Of a stretch of 64,000 nt of DNA, positions 41,902 to 51,128 are shown in pieces; the first letter of the stretch is position 1, and every line of letters starts with the position of its first letter. The position numbers and the translations under genes are program-made. The stretch covers positions 1 through 64,000 of the forward strand of contig CAWASR010000030.1 in the NCBI GenBank assembly GCA_963784805.1. The letters run 5' to 3'. The notes under the pieces were generated by a model. That model did no database searches, was not told the DNA's origin, and was given only the letters and a program-made list of their open reading frames with translations. The DNA comes from Roseiarcus sp963784805. GTDB lineage: Bacteria; Pseudomonadota; Alphaproteobacteria; Rhizobiales; Beijerinckiaceae.

Positions 41902-43523
41902 GCGACGGCCTCGAAAGGATGCTGGCGAGAGATTGCGTGGTCGGGCACGCGCATGAAGTCGGAAGCCAGCCCGTAGCGCGCATCGTAGTAGCCCGACATG
42001 CGCCGCCGCATCGAGGCCTCGACCGGGGGCGAGACCTGCAACGCCCGGCCGAAGCGGTAGTGCGTGACCCGACCGTCGCGAACGACGAGATCTCCGTCCT
42101 TATAGACCCGCGCCGCCGAGCGGTACATCTGCGCCAGGTCCTTGCCGGGACGATAGAGCGCGATATCGGCGCGCCCGCCAACGCCCAGGTGCCCCCGGTC
42201 GGAAAGACCAAGCAGCTTCGCCGGCGCAGCGCGGGTCATCGTCGCGATTTCGTAGAGCGTGTATTCGCGCGTCAGCGAAGGCAGAGTCGTCACCGCCACC
42301 GCTTCTTCCGGCAGTCGCGACAGCCATTGCGTGCGCAAATCTTTATTCATCAGCAGCGCGAACAGCTCCGGATAGGTCGTAAACGGGGCGCCGTTCGGAT
42401 GATCGGTGGTGAAGAATACGCGCCAGGGGTCGTTGACGAGTAGGAACAGCTCGAGGCCGACAGCGAATTGGACGGCGTTGAAGAAACTGCCCGCCTCATA
42501 TTTATAGGGCACGACGCCGCCGCCGTTCGAGTCGCCGTCGATGATCGCGTATTTCTTTGGACTGGCCTGAGAGCGCGCGGCGAACTGCCGCAGCACGTCG
42601 GACGAAATCGTCACGGTCTGCCCGAACATCACCTGCCCGACGTCGATCGTGACGTTCCTGGCCGCGTTGACCGCCTCGGCAAGCTGCGGGGCGGCGGAGG
42701 AAAAGCCCCGCGGGCCCTCCGCCGCGTAACCATAGAATTGGAGGTGCGCAAGATGCAGCGGCAGATCCCCGGCGGCCGCGATCGTGGTCAGCGCCGTCTC
42801 AAAGTTTCCGGCGAGGCCGAGATTGTTGCAATGGACATGCAGGGGATGCGGCACGCCGAGTTCATGCACCGCCCGCTGCAGGACACTGACGATTTGGCGG
42901 CTCGTGACCCCGTACCAGGGCACGACATCGTCAAAGGAAAAGCTCCGCACATTGTCCTTGAACGCGGCGACGCCGCCAGCGTTGATCACCTTGACGCCGA
43001 GCGCCCTGGTCGATTGGAGCGTCCAGGCGACGTGGTCGCGGATCGCGGCCGGTCCTTCGCCTGAACGCATCAGCTCCAGCACGAAATCGTCGTTGCCGAG
43101 GATGACGAGGATCGCCTTGTCGATGATCGGAACGTCGGCGAGTTCGAGATGCGCATGCAGGGCATAGTGCGGCGAGACGGCCGGTTCGACGACCGTCGTA
43201 AAGCCCATTTCCGCGTAGAGGCAACCGGTCTCGAAGGTCGACCAGCCCGCGTTGGAGAGCGGCGTGGCGGAAGGACGGCGCGCGCGCGCGCGATGCTGCT
43301 CCGGCAGCAGCAGTCGCGCCGTATTCACGTTGCTCCCCGCGATATGCGAATGGATGTCGATCCCGCCGGCCATCACAATGAGGCCTTCGGCGTCGACGAT
43401 CTCATCTGCCGGCGCGGTTCTTGACGGCGCCACGATGCGGTCATCGAGGATCCAAAGATCTCCAATTTCGTCACGCTCGTTGGCCGGATCGACGATTCGG
43501 CCGCCCTTGACGCGGATCAGCAT
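41889..43523 (-). CDS. fhcA: Formyltransferase/hydrolase complex subunit FhcA
   Basis: Amidohydrolase subunit that hydrolyses formylmethylofuran to formate. 544 residues: MLIRVKGGRIVDPANERDE start, zinc motif IDIHSHIAGSNVNTARLLLPE near 53-72, the central HVHCNNLGLAGNFETAL, LHLAHLQFYGYAAEG, IDGDSNGGGVVPYKYE, and FFTTDHPNGAPFTTYP with late His/Asp ligands. Start ATG 43523 overlaps the fhcB stop by 7 bp. An upstream extension to 43796 is spurious. Complex with FhcB, C and D in the cytoplasm. Confidence 0.93.
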   Translation of the reverse strand: MLIRVKGGRIVDPANERDEIGDLWILDDRIVAPSRTAPADEIVDAEGLIVMAGGIDIHSHIAGSNVNTARLLLPEQHRARARRPSATPLSNAGWSTFETGCLYAEMGFTTVVEPAVSPHYALHAHLELADVPIIDKAILVILGNDDFVLELMRSGEGPAAIRDHVAWTLQSTRALGVKVINAGGVAAFKDNVRSFSFDDVVPWYGVTSRQIVSVLQRAVHELGVPHPLHVHCNNLGLAGNFETALTTIAAAGDLPLHLAHLQFYGYAAEGPRGFSSAAPQLAEAVNAARNVTIDVGQVMFGQTVTISSDVLRQFAARSQASPKKYAIIDGDSNGGGVVPYKYEAGSFFNAVQFAVGLELFLLVNDPWRVFFTTDHPNGAPFTTYPELFALLMNKDLRTQWLSRLPEEAVAVTTLPSLTREYTLYEIATMTRAAPAKLLGLSDRGHLGVGGRADIALYRPGKDLAQMYRSAARVYKDGDLVVRDGRVTHYRFGRALQVSPPVEASMRRRMSGYYDARYGLASDFMRVPDHAISRQHPFEAVACLP

Positions 43524-44698
43524 GCCGCGGCGCCCGCATCCTGGAGCCGGGCGGCAATGCTCGCGAGCGCGTGCGCGACGCTTGGCGCCGCGCTGCTCGC
43601 CGGCGAGGTCGCGTTTCGGGCGACGAGAGTCCCGGTCTCCTGGCAGTGCAGAACCGCGTCGTGCTCGATTCCGGGCCGCCCGACCTCGATTCTCACCGTC
43701 GGCGATGCGCCCAAGCGCGTCGCCCGATCGCACAGCGCGATTGCCGGCGGTCGGCCTCGACGTTCCGGCATGGGCGCGCCAAGGGCGGAGATCCATAATA
43801 TGCAGTCCGTCTCATTCGACGCGACCAGCCGTTCCGCGTCGAATCGCCAGGGATCGTGCACAGGCGCGCCGGAGCCGAAGCCAGTTCGCATCGGAAAGCC
43901 GGTCATCCATCCGCAGACGGCGAGCACGCCCGCGCCATTGTCCGGCGGAGCAAGCGGCAAGGTGGAGAACCGGGTTGTTTCATTGAGGTCGCGCACCAGC
44001 CCGTTGAGCATTTGAATCTCGAGCGCGCCGAGACTCGCAGCCGTCCAGACAGCAACGCCGAATTTCGCGTTCCTTAGCGCCGCTGCGATCGCGTCGAGCA
44101 CGGCCGGCTCAAGATCGGCGCGAACCACCGGACGGTTCTTGACCCTTGCGCGCAACGCCGCGAGATTGGCGGCCAGCCTTGGGCCGAGCCCCGCGCGGAC
44201 GATCTGAGCGGCGCCATCGAGTTCGAAGATTTTCCCTTCTGTTTCTGGAGCGAGCCAGATGATGCGTCGCGCGACGTCCGCGCCGTGCGGTCTCGCCGGC
44301 GGTTCAAGCAGCCGCTCTTTCAAGGCGGGCCAGGTTTCCAGCAGGCTTGCGCCAACGAGCAACACCACGTCGGCCCGCACCCGCGCTTCGCCAGGCGTCG
44401 TCATCATGACCCCGGTTTCGCGTAGACTATCAAGGTCGCGAAGAAGCGCCGCCGAATGCATGTGGTCGACGATCCCGCCAACGCGCTCGGCCAGCGCGAC
44501 CGCCGCCCTCGCCCCTTCAACGTCGACGCCCAAGCCGGCGATCAGCGGTTGAGCGCTCGCGGCTAGAATATGGGCGGCAGCCGTCGCGGCCTCTTCCAGT
44601 GAGACTGGCGCGCCCTCGATCCACGCGATCGCCCTTTCTCCGATTTGCTGCTTGCGCGCCACGGGCTCCGCCCCCTCGAAAGCTTGAATCAAGTTCAC
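43517..44698 (-). CDS. fhcB: Formyltransferase/hydrolase complex subunit FhcB
   Basis: Subunit B, derived from the molybdopterin dehydrogenase subunit of archaea but redox-inactive in bacteria. About 393 residues: AWIEGAPVSLEEAATAAAHILAASAQPLIAGLGVDVEGARAAVALAERVGGIVDH, DVVLLVGASLLETWPAL, VCGWMTGFPMRTGFGSGAPVHDPWRF, and NETDCILWISALG. No N-terminal iron-sulfur Cys cluster is present, as expected for the bacterial form. The start is uncertain: GTG 44698 is used, TTG 44740 is possible. It is the first gene of fhcB-A-D-C. Confidence 0.9.
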   Translation of the reverse strand: MNLIQAFEGAEPVARKQQIGERAIAWIEGAPVSLEEAATAAAHILAASAQPLIAGLGVDVEGARAAVALAERVGGIVDHMHSAALLRDLDSLRETGVMMTTPGEARVRADVVLLVGASLLETWPALKERLLEPPARPHGADVARRIIWLAPETEGKIFELDGAAQIVRAGLGPRLAANLAALRARVKNRPVVRADLEPAVLDAIAAALRNAKFGVAVWTAASLGALEIQMLNGLVRDLNETTRFSTLPLAPPDNGAGVLAVCGWMTGFPMRTGFGSGAPVHDPWRFDAERLVASNETDCILWISALGAPMPERRGRPPAIALCDRATRLGASPTVRIEVGRPGIEHDAVLHCQETGTLVARNATSPASSAAPSVAHALASIAARLQDAGAAAC

Positions 44699-45177
44699 GA
44701 ACTTTTCTCTGACTGGGCGACTCCGCTTGGCCAAATGCAACTTGGCCAGGATCGCCCGGTCAGCCTGCGTTCGACCCAGCGCGATCTTGGGCGTCCCTTG
44801 ATCGGCGGCGCGCGAACGTCATTCCACCAGATGAGCCGGCCCTGCGCCGTCAGCCGACCCAGGTCCTCGCACACGCATATTAGAGCAGATTTTGAACGAA
44901 TAAATAGCCGCTGCGCGTAGAAGCGCTTATACGGCTCTTCTGGCGGGGACAGAAGCGGGGAAGGCTAGTTTCGCCAGGTCCAGTTGCGATCATTCGCGGC
45001 ACGGTTTGCTGGACAGAGGGTTGGCGAGTGGCTTCAGTCGAATTGAGCCGCGAGAGGGGAGACGTCGGCCGATGGAGACCGTCCTTGCATCATCGACGCC
45101 GGCAGCGCAATGCGTCGCGATGCGCCTCCACGCCGCCGCGCTAGGATCAAAGAAGTTTCCGCCAGGGGCAGCGCGCA
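44699..45177. other. Divergent control region of fhc and mch operons
   Basis: About 480 bases between fhcB and the ATP-grasp gene. The part at 44875-44935 is AT-richer than the surroundings and is the likely promoter zone for both operons. No clear operator is seen. Confidence 0.4.
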
Positions 45178-46296
45178 ATGGCTGACCGGCGCGCGATAGT
45201 GGTCGTCGGCTATTCCGCGCGCGCGCTCGCGTCCTCCGCCCGGCGCTCCGGCTTCTCCCCCCTCGCGATCGATGTATTTGGCGATGACGACACACGCGAG
45301 GCCAGCCTCGCTGCGATCACGCTTGCGGGCGGTTTGACCGACGGGTTGACGGCGAAGGCGGTCACGGACGCGGTCGAGGTCTTGATTCGCGACCACAATC
45401 CGATCGGGCTCGTTTACGGCTCCGGATTCGAGCATCAGCCTGCGACAATCGCCGCGATCGCCCGCGAGACTCGGGTTTTCGGCAACGACGCCCCAACACT
45501 CGCTCGGGCCAAGGATCCTTTCGTCCTCGCGCAAATTTGCGCCAGCGCCGGCGTCGCGCATCCACAGATCGCCACGCGACCGCCCAACGAACCGGAAGGC
45601 TGGCTGATGAAGCAGCGCGGCGGGGCGGGCGGCGCGCATATCCTGGCCGCTACTCGAGACGGCAAAGTCCCGCCGGACGCCTATTTCCAGCGTGAGGTCG
45701 AGGGTCAGAATATTTCGGCGCTATTTGTCGCCGACGGAAGGAACGCCTCGATTGTCGGCCTGAGCGCGCAATGGTCGTCGCCAGTGCCGGAAGCGCCATT
45801 TCGATACGGCGGCGCCGCCGGTCCCCTCGACCTCGACGCCGCGCCAGCCGAGGGCATCGAGCGCGCGGTCGGGCGTCTCACCCGAGAACTCGGTCTGGTC
45901 GGACTCAACAGCGCCGACTTTCTGGTCACTAATGACGTGGCTTGGCTGGTCGAGATCAATCCCCGACCCGGCGCCACGCTGGATGTGTTCGATTCGGACC
46001 TGGACCCGCTCCTTGCGAATCACGTCGCGGCCTGCGATGGCCGGATAACGGCGCCCACGGCAAGAACGGAGCGAAGAGCGGCCCAACTCGTCTATGCTTC
46101 TTGCGAAACGGCGCCGCGAATCGAACCGAACTGGCCGGATTGGACCGCCGACCGACCGGCGCGGGGGACTCGCATCAAAGCAGGAGATCCAATCTGTACG
46201 GTGCTCTCCTCCGCGGCGACCGTCGCGGCCGCGAAGCGTCTCGCGGCCCGGCGGGCGCGCCAAATCGCCGCTCTTTTCAAGGAGTCCACGTGGTGA
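45178..46296 (+). CDS. ATP-grasp protein of the H4MPT/methylofuran set
   Basis: A 372-residue ATP-grasp enzyme: N-terminal AIVVVGYSARALASSARRSGFSPLAIDVFGDDDTR, LVYGSGFEHQPATIAAIA, lysine-containing GWLMKQRGGAGGAHIL near 143-158, YFQREVEGQNISALFVADG, and the metal site WLVEINPRPGATLDVFD near 258-274. The family always accompanies bacterial H4MPT genes. Archaeal MfnD, also ATP-grasp, joins glutamate to tyramine in methanofuran, so a ligase step in methylofuran is plausible (inference). First gene of the operon with mch; overlaps it by 7 bp. Confidence 0.85.
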   Translation: MADRRAIVVVGYSARALASSARRSGFSPLAIDVFGDDDTREASLAAITLAGGLTDGLTAKAVTDAVEVLIRDHNPIGLVYGSGFEHQPATIAAIARETRVFGNDAPTLARAKDPFVLAQICASAGVAHPQIATRPPNEPEGWLMKQRGGAGGAHILAATRDGKVPPDAYFQREVEGQNISALFVADGRNASIVGLSAQWSSPVPEAPFRYGGAAGPLDLDAAPAEGIERAVGRLTRELGLVGLNSADFLVTNDVAWLVEINPRPGATLDVFDSDLDPLLANHVAACDGRITAPTARTERRAAQLVYASCETAPRIEPNWPDWTADRPARGTRIKAGDPICTVLSSAATVAAAKRLAARRARQIAALFKESTW

Positions 46297-47264
46297 ATCC
46301 CGGCCTGCCAATAAGCGTCAACCGTCGCGCCGCCGAGTTGACAGCCTCGCTGCAACGCGACGCCGCGATCCTGAACCTCGGCGTCGAGAGCGGACCTCTC
46401 GGCGAAGCTCTCATCGACGCGGGCGCTTCCTGTCGTGGAGGGGTCGAGGCGGGCTTGCGCATCGCCGAAATCTGCATGGGAGGTCTCGGCGCGGTGCGGC
46501 TTGCGCCGGACAGCGCGACGCCGCGCTGGCCATGGACGATTGCGGTAAGCTCGCCGCAGCCGGTCATAGCCTGCCTTGGCAGCCAGTACGCGGGTTGGCG
46601 TCTGGCGCATGGGACTGGCGCGGATGCCTTCCTTGCGCTCGGCTCGGGCCCGGCCAGGGCCCTGGCGAAGGTCGAATCCGTGCTGAATGACATAGGCTAC
46701 GCCGACGAGGCGGATAGCGCGACGCTCGTCATCGAGAGCGGTCGCCCGCCGCCACCGGAAATTGTCGAGAAAGTGGCTCGCGATTGCCGCATCGCTCCGT
46801 CGGCGCTGACCGTGATCTTCGCGCGCACGCAAAGTCCTGCCGGCGCTACGCAGGTCGTGGCGCGGGTGCTGGAAGTGGCGCTCCACAAAGCGCACCAGCT
46901 GAAGTTTCCGCTCGACCGCGTCGTCGACGGCATAGGCGCGGCGCCTCTTTCCCCGCCGCATCCCGATTTCGTCACTGCGATGGGCCGCACCAACGACGCG
47001 ATCATCTACGGAGGCCGCGTGCAGCTTTATGTAACCGGACCGGCGGCGGACGCCAAAGCGCTTGCCGAGGCGCTGCCTAGCCGCAATTCGCGGGATTTTG
47101 GCGCCCCTTTCGCCGAACTTTTCAAACGCTTCAAGGGCGACTTCTACGCCATCGATCCGATGCTATTCAGCCCGGCAGAAATCATTGTCACCGCGATCGA
47201 AAGCGGCGCGAGTTTTCATGCCGGAGCTCTGCAACACAAAATGCTCGATGCCAGCTTCACCTGA
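46290..47264 (+). CDS. mch: Methenyl-H4MPT cyclohydrolase
   Basis: Hydrolyses methenyl-H4MPT to formyl-H4MPT. 324 residues: PISVNRRAAELTASLQRDAAILNLGVESGPLGEALIDAGASCRGGVEAGLRIAEICMGGL in order, SSPQPVIACLGSQYAGWRLAHGTGADAFLALGSGPARAL (substrate site) and IIYGGRVQLYV. Start GTG 46290 has AAGGAG 5 bases upstream and overlaps the ATP-grasp stop; a long in-frame upstream extension is spurious. Coupled to the RimK-like gene downstream (7-bp gap). Confidence 0.95.
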   Translation: MVNPGLPISVNRRAAELTASLQRDAAILNLGVESGPLGEALIDAGASCRGGVEAGLRIAEICMGGLGAVRLAPDSATPRWPWTIAVSSPQPVIACLGSQYAGWRLAHGTGADAFLALGSGPARALAKVESVLNDIGYADEADSATLVIESGRPPPPEIVEKVARDCRIAPSALTVIFARTQSPAGATQVVARVLEVALHKAHQLKFPLDRVVDGIGAAPLSPPHPDFVTAMGRTNDAIIYGGRVQLYVTGPAADAKALAEALPSRNSRDFGAPFAELFKRFKGDFYAIDPMLFSPAEIIVTAIESGASFHAGALQHKMLDASFT

Positions 47265-47271
47265 CTCGGCG

Positions 47272-48192
47272 ATGGCGGCTGGCGACGGCCCGGTGGTTCT
47301 CATCGTCAGCGATCAGGCCGATTGGCACGCGAGACAGATGGAGGCGGCCTTCGCCGCCGTCGGCGCGCGCGCCGCAAGGATCGACCTCGCGGAATGCGAC
47401 TTTGATACGCAGAGCCGCAGCAAGCTGACGTTGTCTCGCTTGGGATCGCGGCTACCGGACGCCGTGCACGTGCGTACGATGGCGGCCGGCTCGTTCGAGG
47501 CGATCACCAAGCGCCTTGGCGTGCTGCACGCCTTGGCCGATCTGGGCGTTGTCGTTTGGAACGATGCGCGCGCAATTGAACGCTGCGTCGACAAGTCGAT
47601 GACAAGTTTCCTGCTCGCGCGCGCGGGCCTGCCGACCCCGCCGACCTGGACGACGGAGTCGTTGGAAAGCGCGCGCGCGCTTGTCGAACGGGAGGCGCCA
47701 CACGGCCCGCTCGTTCTCAAACCCCTGTTCGGCTCGCAAGGCAAAGACCTGCGTCTCATTCATCGGCCGGAGGACTTGCCTGCGCGCGAAAGCGTCGCCG
47801 GCGTCTACTATCTTCAGCGTTATATTGAAGTCGGCGCAGAGGACTTTCGTGACTATCGGCTGTTCGTGCTCGGGGACCGCGTCGTCGCCGCCATGATGCG
47901 GCGATCCCCAACCTGGATCACCAACATCAAGCAGGGCGGCGAGCCCTGCGCGGTCGAGCGCGATGCGGCTATGGAGCGTCTCGCCGTCTCTGCCGCGCGG
48001 GCGGTCGGCGCGGCGATCGCCGGCGTCGACATCCTGAGAGGGGCCGACGGCGCGCCGACGGTCCTCGAAGTCAACAGCATGCCGGCCTGGAGCGGCCTGC
48101 AGAATGTGAGCCGGCGCAACATCGCCCGGGCGATCGCAGCCGATCTAACGGCCGAGTTGGTCCGCCGTCCGGTGAAGGGCTGCGCCCGGTGA
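47272..48192 (+). CDS. RimK-type glutamate ligase of the H4MPT cluster
   Basis: A 306-residue ATP-grasp ligase: VVLIVSDQADWHARQMEAAFAAVGA, VWNDARAIERCVDKSMTSFLLARAGLPTPPTW near 100-130, LVLKPLFGSQGKDLRLI, DYRLFVLGDRVVAAMMRRSPTWITNIKQGG, and the metal site PTVLEVNSMPAWSGLQ near 265. The family adds alpha-linked glutamates. Archaeal MptN/CofF do so on H4MPT and F420, so it may glutamylate H4MPT or methylofuran. ATG 47272 is used; ATG 47248 inside mch is possible. Overlaps the next gene by 4 bp (GTGA). Confidence 0.85.
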   Translation: MAAGDGPVVLIVSDQADWHARQMEAAFAAVGARAARIDLAECDFDTQSRSKLTLSRLGSRLPDAVHVRTMAAGSFEAITKRLGVLHALADLGVVVWNDARAIERCVDKSMTSFLLARAGLPTPPTWTTESLESARALVEREAPHGPLVLKPLFGSQGKDLRLIHRPEDLPARESVAGVYYLQRYIEVGAEDFRDYRLFVLGDRVVAAMMRRSPTWITNIKQGGEPCAVERDAAMERLAVSAARAVGAAIAGVDILRGADGAPTVLEVNSMPAWSGLQNVSRRNIARAIAADLTAELVRRPVKGCAR

Positions 48193-49055
48193 CCCTGGTC
48201 GACTCCGCGGTGGCCGCGGCGTTCGTCAATGCCTGCCTTGACGAACTCGACGCGCTCAAGCCCGGCAACGTGCATCGCTTCGCGCCGGGCCATGGGATGA
48301 GCGTCGCCGAGTTCGTCCACAGCGCTGAAGCCAGCGCCGCCCCGATCGCGACAATAGGCGCGCGTGTGGGCGCGCGGATTCGCGGCGCGGTGGACGCGAC
48401 CCTGACCGTGGTCGGCAAGAACACCAATCTCGGCATCATTTTGTTGTGTGCGCCGCTCGCGGCAGCGGCGGAACTGAAAGATGCCGTCCTGCGCCAGGCG
48501 CTCAGGAGCGTCCTTCACAGGCTGGACATGGAAGATGCGGCGGACGCGTTCGCAGCAATCGCCGCGGCGAATCCCGGCGGCCTTGGCCGCGCTGTCAGCC
48601 ACGACGTTCGTTCGCCGGCGACCGGGACGCTCCTCGAAGCCATGGCGGAAGCTGCCGGCAGAGACCAAATCGCGCAGCAATACGTCACCGCATATGAAGA
48701 TATATTTTTGCTGGGGCTGCCAGCCTTGGCGGCGGCGCCGCGTGCAGGATCAGACCGTCGCTGGTCGACGCTCGCGGTTTATCTCGCGTTTCTCGCGGCT
48801 GCGCCCGACACGCACATATTGAGAAAATTCGATCTCGCAACCGCCGAGGCGACCCGGCGCGACGCGGTCTATTGGCGCGACGCCGTGGCGGCGACCAATG
48901 ACCGCGAGCCCCTGATTGATGGGCTCCTGCAATGGGATTCCGAGCTTAAAGGGCGTGGGATCAACCCGGGAACAAGCGCGGATTTGACCGTGGCGACGCT
49001 TTTTGCCGCCTCCTTGTCGTCAAACCGGGGCGCGCATCTTGCTCTCGTGCGCTAA
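48189..49055 (+). CDS. CitG-like triphosphoribosyl-dephospho-CoA synthase family protein
   Basis: A 288-residue protein: ACLDELDALKPGNVHRFAPGHGMSVAEF near 16-43, GRAVSHDVRSPATGTLLEAMAEAAGRDQIAQQYVTAYEDIF and THILRKFDLATAEATRR, then INPGTSADLTVATLF at the end. It resembles CitG/MdcB, but there is no citrate or malonate lyase here. The methylotroph version is part of the H4MPT gene set and probably attaches a ribosyl-phosphate group during cofactor synthesis (inference). Start GTG 48189, coupled to the ligase upstream. Confidence 0.85.
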   Translation: MTLVDSAVAAAFVNACLDELDALKPGNVHRFAPGHGMSVAEFVHSAEASAAPIATIGARVGARIRGAVDATLTVVGKNTNLGIILLCAPLAAAAELKDAVLRQALRSVLHRLDMEDAADAFAAIAAANPGGLGRAVSHDVRSPATGTLLEAMAEAAGRDQIAQQYVTAYEDIFLLGLPALAAAPRAGSDRRWSTLAVYLAFLAAAPDTHILRKFDLATAEATRRDAVYWRDAVAATNDREPLIDGLLQWDSELKGRGINPGTSADLTVATLFAASLSSNRGAHLALVR

Positions 49056-49106
49056 CAGTGCTTGATTTAGGCGCGGGGTGAACAGCCCCGCCTATCCGGC
49101 CAACCG

Positions 49107-49126
49107 ATCCCGCCCCAAGGCGGGAT
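49107..49126 (+). other. Hairpin in the fae leader
   Basis: ATCCCGCC (49107-49114) and GGCGGGAT (49119-49126) form a perfect 8-bp stem with a CCAA loop. A second imperfect hairpin, GGCGCGGGG/CCCCGCC, lies at about 49071-49093. Neither has a T-run. They lie between the CitG-like gene and fae and could limit read-through or stabilise the fae mRNA. Confidence 0.5.
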
Positions 49127-49209
49127 GCTGACAACAAGGATAGCCAGTTCGCCTCGTCGCAACCGGCCCGAGGCGTGCGGATTGTCTTCATCCCTGGGAG
49201 GAAATTTGG

Positions 49210-49716
49210 ATGGCTAAGATCAACAAGATGATGGTTGGCGAATCCCTGGTCGGCGATGGCAACGAGGTCGCGCATATCGATCTGATCATCGGCCCGCGCG
49301 GCAGCCCTGTCGAAACCGCTTTCGCCAATGCGCTGACCAACAACAAGGACGGCTTTACCGCGTTGCTCGCGGTTGTGGCGCCCAACCTGGCCGTCAAGCC
49401 TTCGACGATCTTATTTAACAAGGTGACGATCAAGGGCGCCAAACAGGCGGTCCAGATGTTCGGGCCCGCGCAGCACGCGGTCGCAAAAGCGGTAGCCGAC
49501 AGCGTAGCGGATGGCACGATTCCGGCGAGCGAGGCCGACGATCTCTTTATCTGTGTAGGCGTCTTCATCCACTGGGAAGCGGCCGACGACAAGAAGATCC
49601 AGGACTTCAACTATCGCGCGACGAAGGAGTCGATCGAACGCGCCGTCTCCGGTCACCCGACCCCTGCCGAAGTCGTCGCTCAACGCGACACGGCCAAGCA
49701 TCCCTTCGCCGCCTAG
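49210..49716 (+). CDS. fae: Formaldehyde-activating enzyme
   Basis: Condenses formaldehyde with H4MPT to methylene-H4MPT. 168 residues: KINKMMVGESLVGDGNEVAHIDLIIGPRGSPVETAFANAL with catalytic His22, GFTALLAVVAPNLAVKPSTILFNKVTIKG, GPAQHAVAKAVADSVADGTIPASEADDLFICVGVFIHW and NYRATKESIERA. ATG 49210 follows GGGAGG. The codon use is strongly biased and the gene lies downstream of the mch operon with its own leader, consistent with high expression. Confidence 0.97.
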   Translation: MAKINKMMVGESLVGDGNEVAHIDLIIGPRGSPVETAFANALTNNKDGFTALLAVVAPNLAVKPSTILFNKVTIKGAKQAVQMFGPAQHAVAKAVADSVADGTIPASEADDLFICVGVFIHWEAADDKKIQDFNYRATKESIERAVSGHPTPAEVVAQRDTAKHPFAA

Positions 49717-49748
49717 GCGCGGTCGCGGTCGGCTTCCGTCTCCGAGAT

Positions 49749-49774
49749 CCGTGCGAGAGAATGGTCTTGCACGG
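49749..49774 (+). other. Hairpin after fae
   Basis: CCGTGCGAGA (49749-49758) pairs with TCTTGCACGG (49765-49774) with one G-U pair and a 6-base loop, 33 bp after the fae stop. There is no T-run, so it is a stabilising or rho-assisted 3' structure rather than a classical terminator. Confidence 0.5.
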
Positions 49775-49862
49775 GTCGTGGCGACTCGTCGCCGCGCACT
49801 TGCGCGCGATCGGTTCACCGAGACGGAGTATGACGCGCGGGATGTCCGGCCGGTAGGAGACA

Positions 49863-51089
49863 GTGGCGGTGAGCGCCTTATCGAACTTATGTCGCGCTGC
49901 TTTGGCCGCGGCGCTGACAATGAGCGTTAGCGTCGCCGCTTTGGCCGAAATCCCTGACCGCACGATCAAGATCGGCGTGCTCAGCGACTTTTCCGGTCCG
50001 TTCGCCGACCAGGTCGGCAAGGGCTCGCTGGTTGGCGCTCAGATGGCCGCGGAGGATTTCGCCGGGGAGGCGGGCGACATCAAGGTCGAGATCATATCCG
50101 CCGATCATCAGAACAAGCCAGATATCGGGCTCTCGATAGCACGCCGCTGGATCGAGCAAGAAGGCGTCGCAGCGATTGCCGATCTCGCCAACTCCGGAGT
50201 GGGGTTGGCGGTAAACGGCTATCTCCACGAAAAAAACCGGACGATGCTCGCCTCGTCCACGGCGACCTCCGATCTCACCGGAAAATTCTGCCAGCCGACA
50301 ACAGTTCAGTGGACGCTCGACACCTGGGCGTTGGGTTCGGCCATTGGCCGGACAATCACCAATATGGGCGGAAAATCCTGGTATTTCATCAGTTTCGAGT
50401 ATGCGCTGGGCAAGGCCCTCCAACGCGACACAAGCCAGGCAGTCGCCAAAGCGGGCGGCTCTGTCGTCGGTTCGGTCTCGCATCCGCTCGGCGTCACCGA
50501 TTTCGGCTCATATCTGCTGCAGGCGCAGGCCTCCGGCGCCAGTGTCATCGCGCTGGCTGACACTGGCGCGGACGCGATCAACGCGATCCGGCAGGCGGCG
50601 GAGTTTCACGTCGTGGGAGGCGACACCCGTCTTGCCGCGCTGTTTCTCCAGATCACAGACATCGAGGCGCTGGGCCTCAACTCCGCGCAGGGTCTTATTC
50701 TCGCGGAGGCGTTCTATTGGGATCAGAATGAAGCGACGCGCGCCTTCGCCAAGCGTTTCGCCGAGCGGATGGGCGGCCGCATGCCGACGGAGGATCAGGC
50801 CGGCGTCTATTCCGAGACCCTTGCCTATTTGCGCGCCGCGAAGGCGGCCGATACGATCGAGGGCGCCAAGGTCGTCGCTGAGATGCGCAAAGCGCCAATC
50901 GACGACCCGCTATTCGGTCGAGTCGTCGTGAGGTCCGACGGGCGCGCCACCCATGCGATGTATGTATTTAAGGTCAAGGCGCCGGGGGCCTCCAAGGGCC
51001 GCTGGGACGATTACGAACTCGTGGAGACGATTCCCGCCGATGAAGCTTTCCGCCCGCTGGCTGACGACGGCTGTCCGCTCGTGAAGTGA
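49863..51089 (+). CDS. Orphan ABC-type periplasmic substrate-binding protein
   Basis: A 408-residue type I periplasmic binding protein: signal peptide (LCRAALAAALTMSVSVAALA), IKIGVLSDFSGPFADQVGKGSLVGAQMAAEDF, NKPDIGLSIARRWIEQEGVAAIADLANSGVGLAV, SWYFISFEYALGKALQRDTSQAVAKAGGSVVGSVSHPLGVTDFGSYLLQAQASGASVIALAD and a C-terminal HAMYVFKVKAP. This is the LivK/UrtA/AmiC group. No permease or ATPase genes lie nearby. It precedes a divergent NarL/NarX-type pair, so it may serve as a ligand sensor for C1 compounds (inference). Start GTG 49863 has AGGAG close upstream. Confidence 0.85.
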   Translation: MAVSALSNLCRAALAAALTMSVSVAALAEIPDRTIKIGVLSDFSGPFADQVGKGSLVGAQMAAEDFAGEAGDIKVEIISADHQNKPDIGLSIARRWIEQEGVAAIADLANSGVGLAVNGYLHEKNRTMLASSTATSDLTGKFCQPTTVQWTLDTWALGSAIGRTITNMGGKSWYFISFEYALGKALQRDTSQAVAKAGGSVVGSVSHPLGVTDFGSYLLQAQASGASVIALADTGADAINAIRQAAEFHVVGGDTRLAALFLQITDIEALGLNSAQGLILAEAFYWDQNEATRAFAKRFAERMGGRMPTEDQAGVYSETLAYLRAAKAADTIEGAKVVAEMRKAPIDDPLFGRVVVRSDGRATHAMYVFKVKAPGASKGRWDDYELVETIPADEAFRPLADDGCPLVK

Positions 51090-51128
51090 AGCGCTTTCGA
51101 ACAACGGCGACCGGGCGTCTCGTGTCCT

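Noticed and set aside
45942..46289. N-terminal extension of mch by 116 codons
   Set aside because: It overlaps the ATP-grasp gene in another frame; a good ribosome site precedes GTG 46290, where the family's N-terminus begins.
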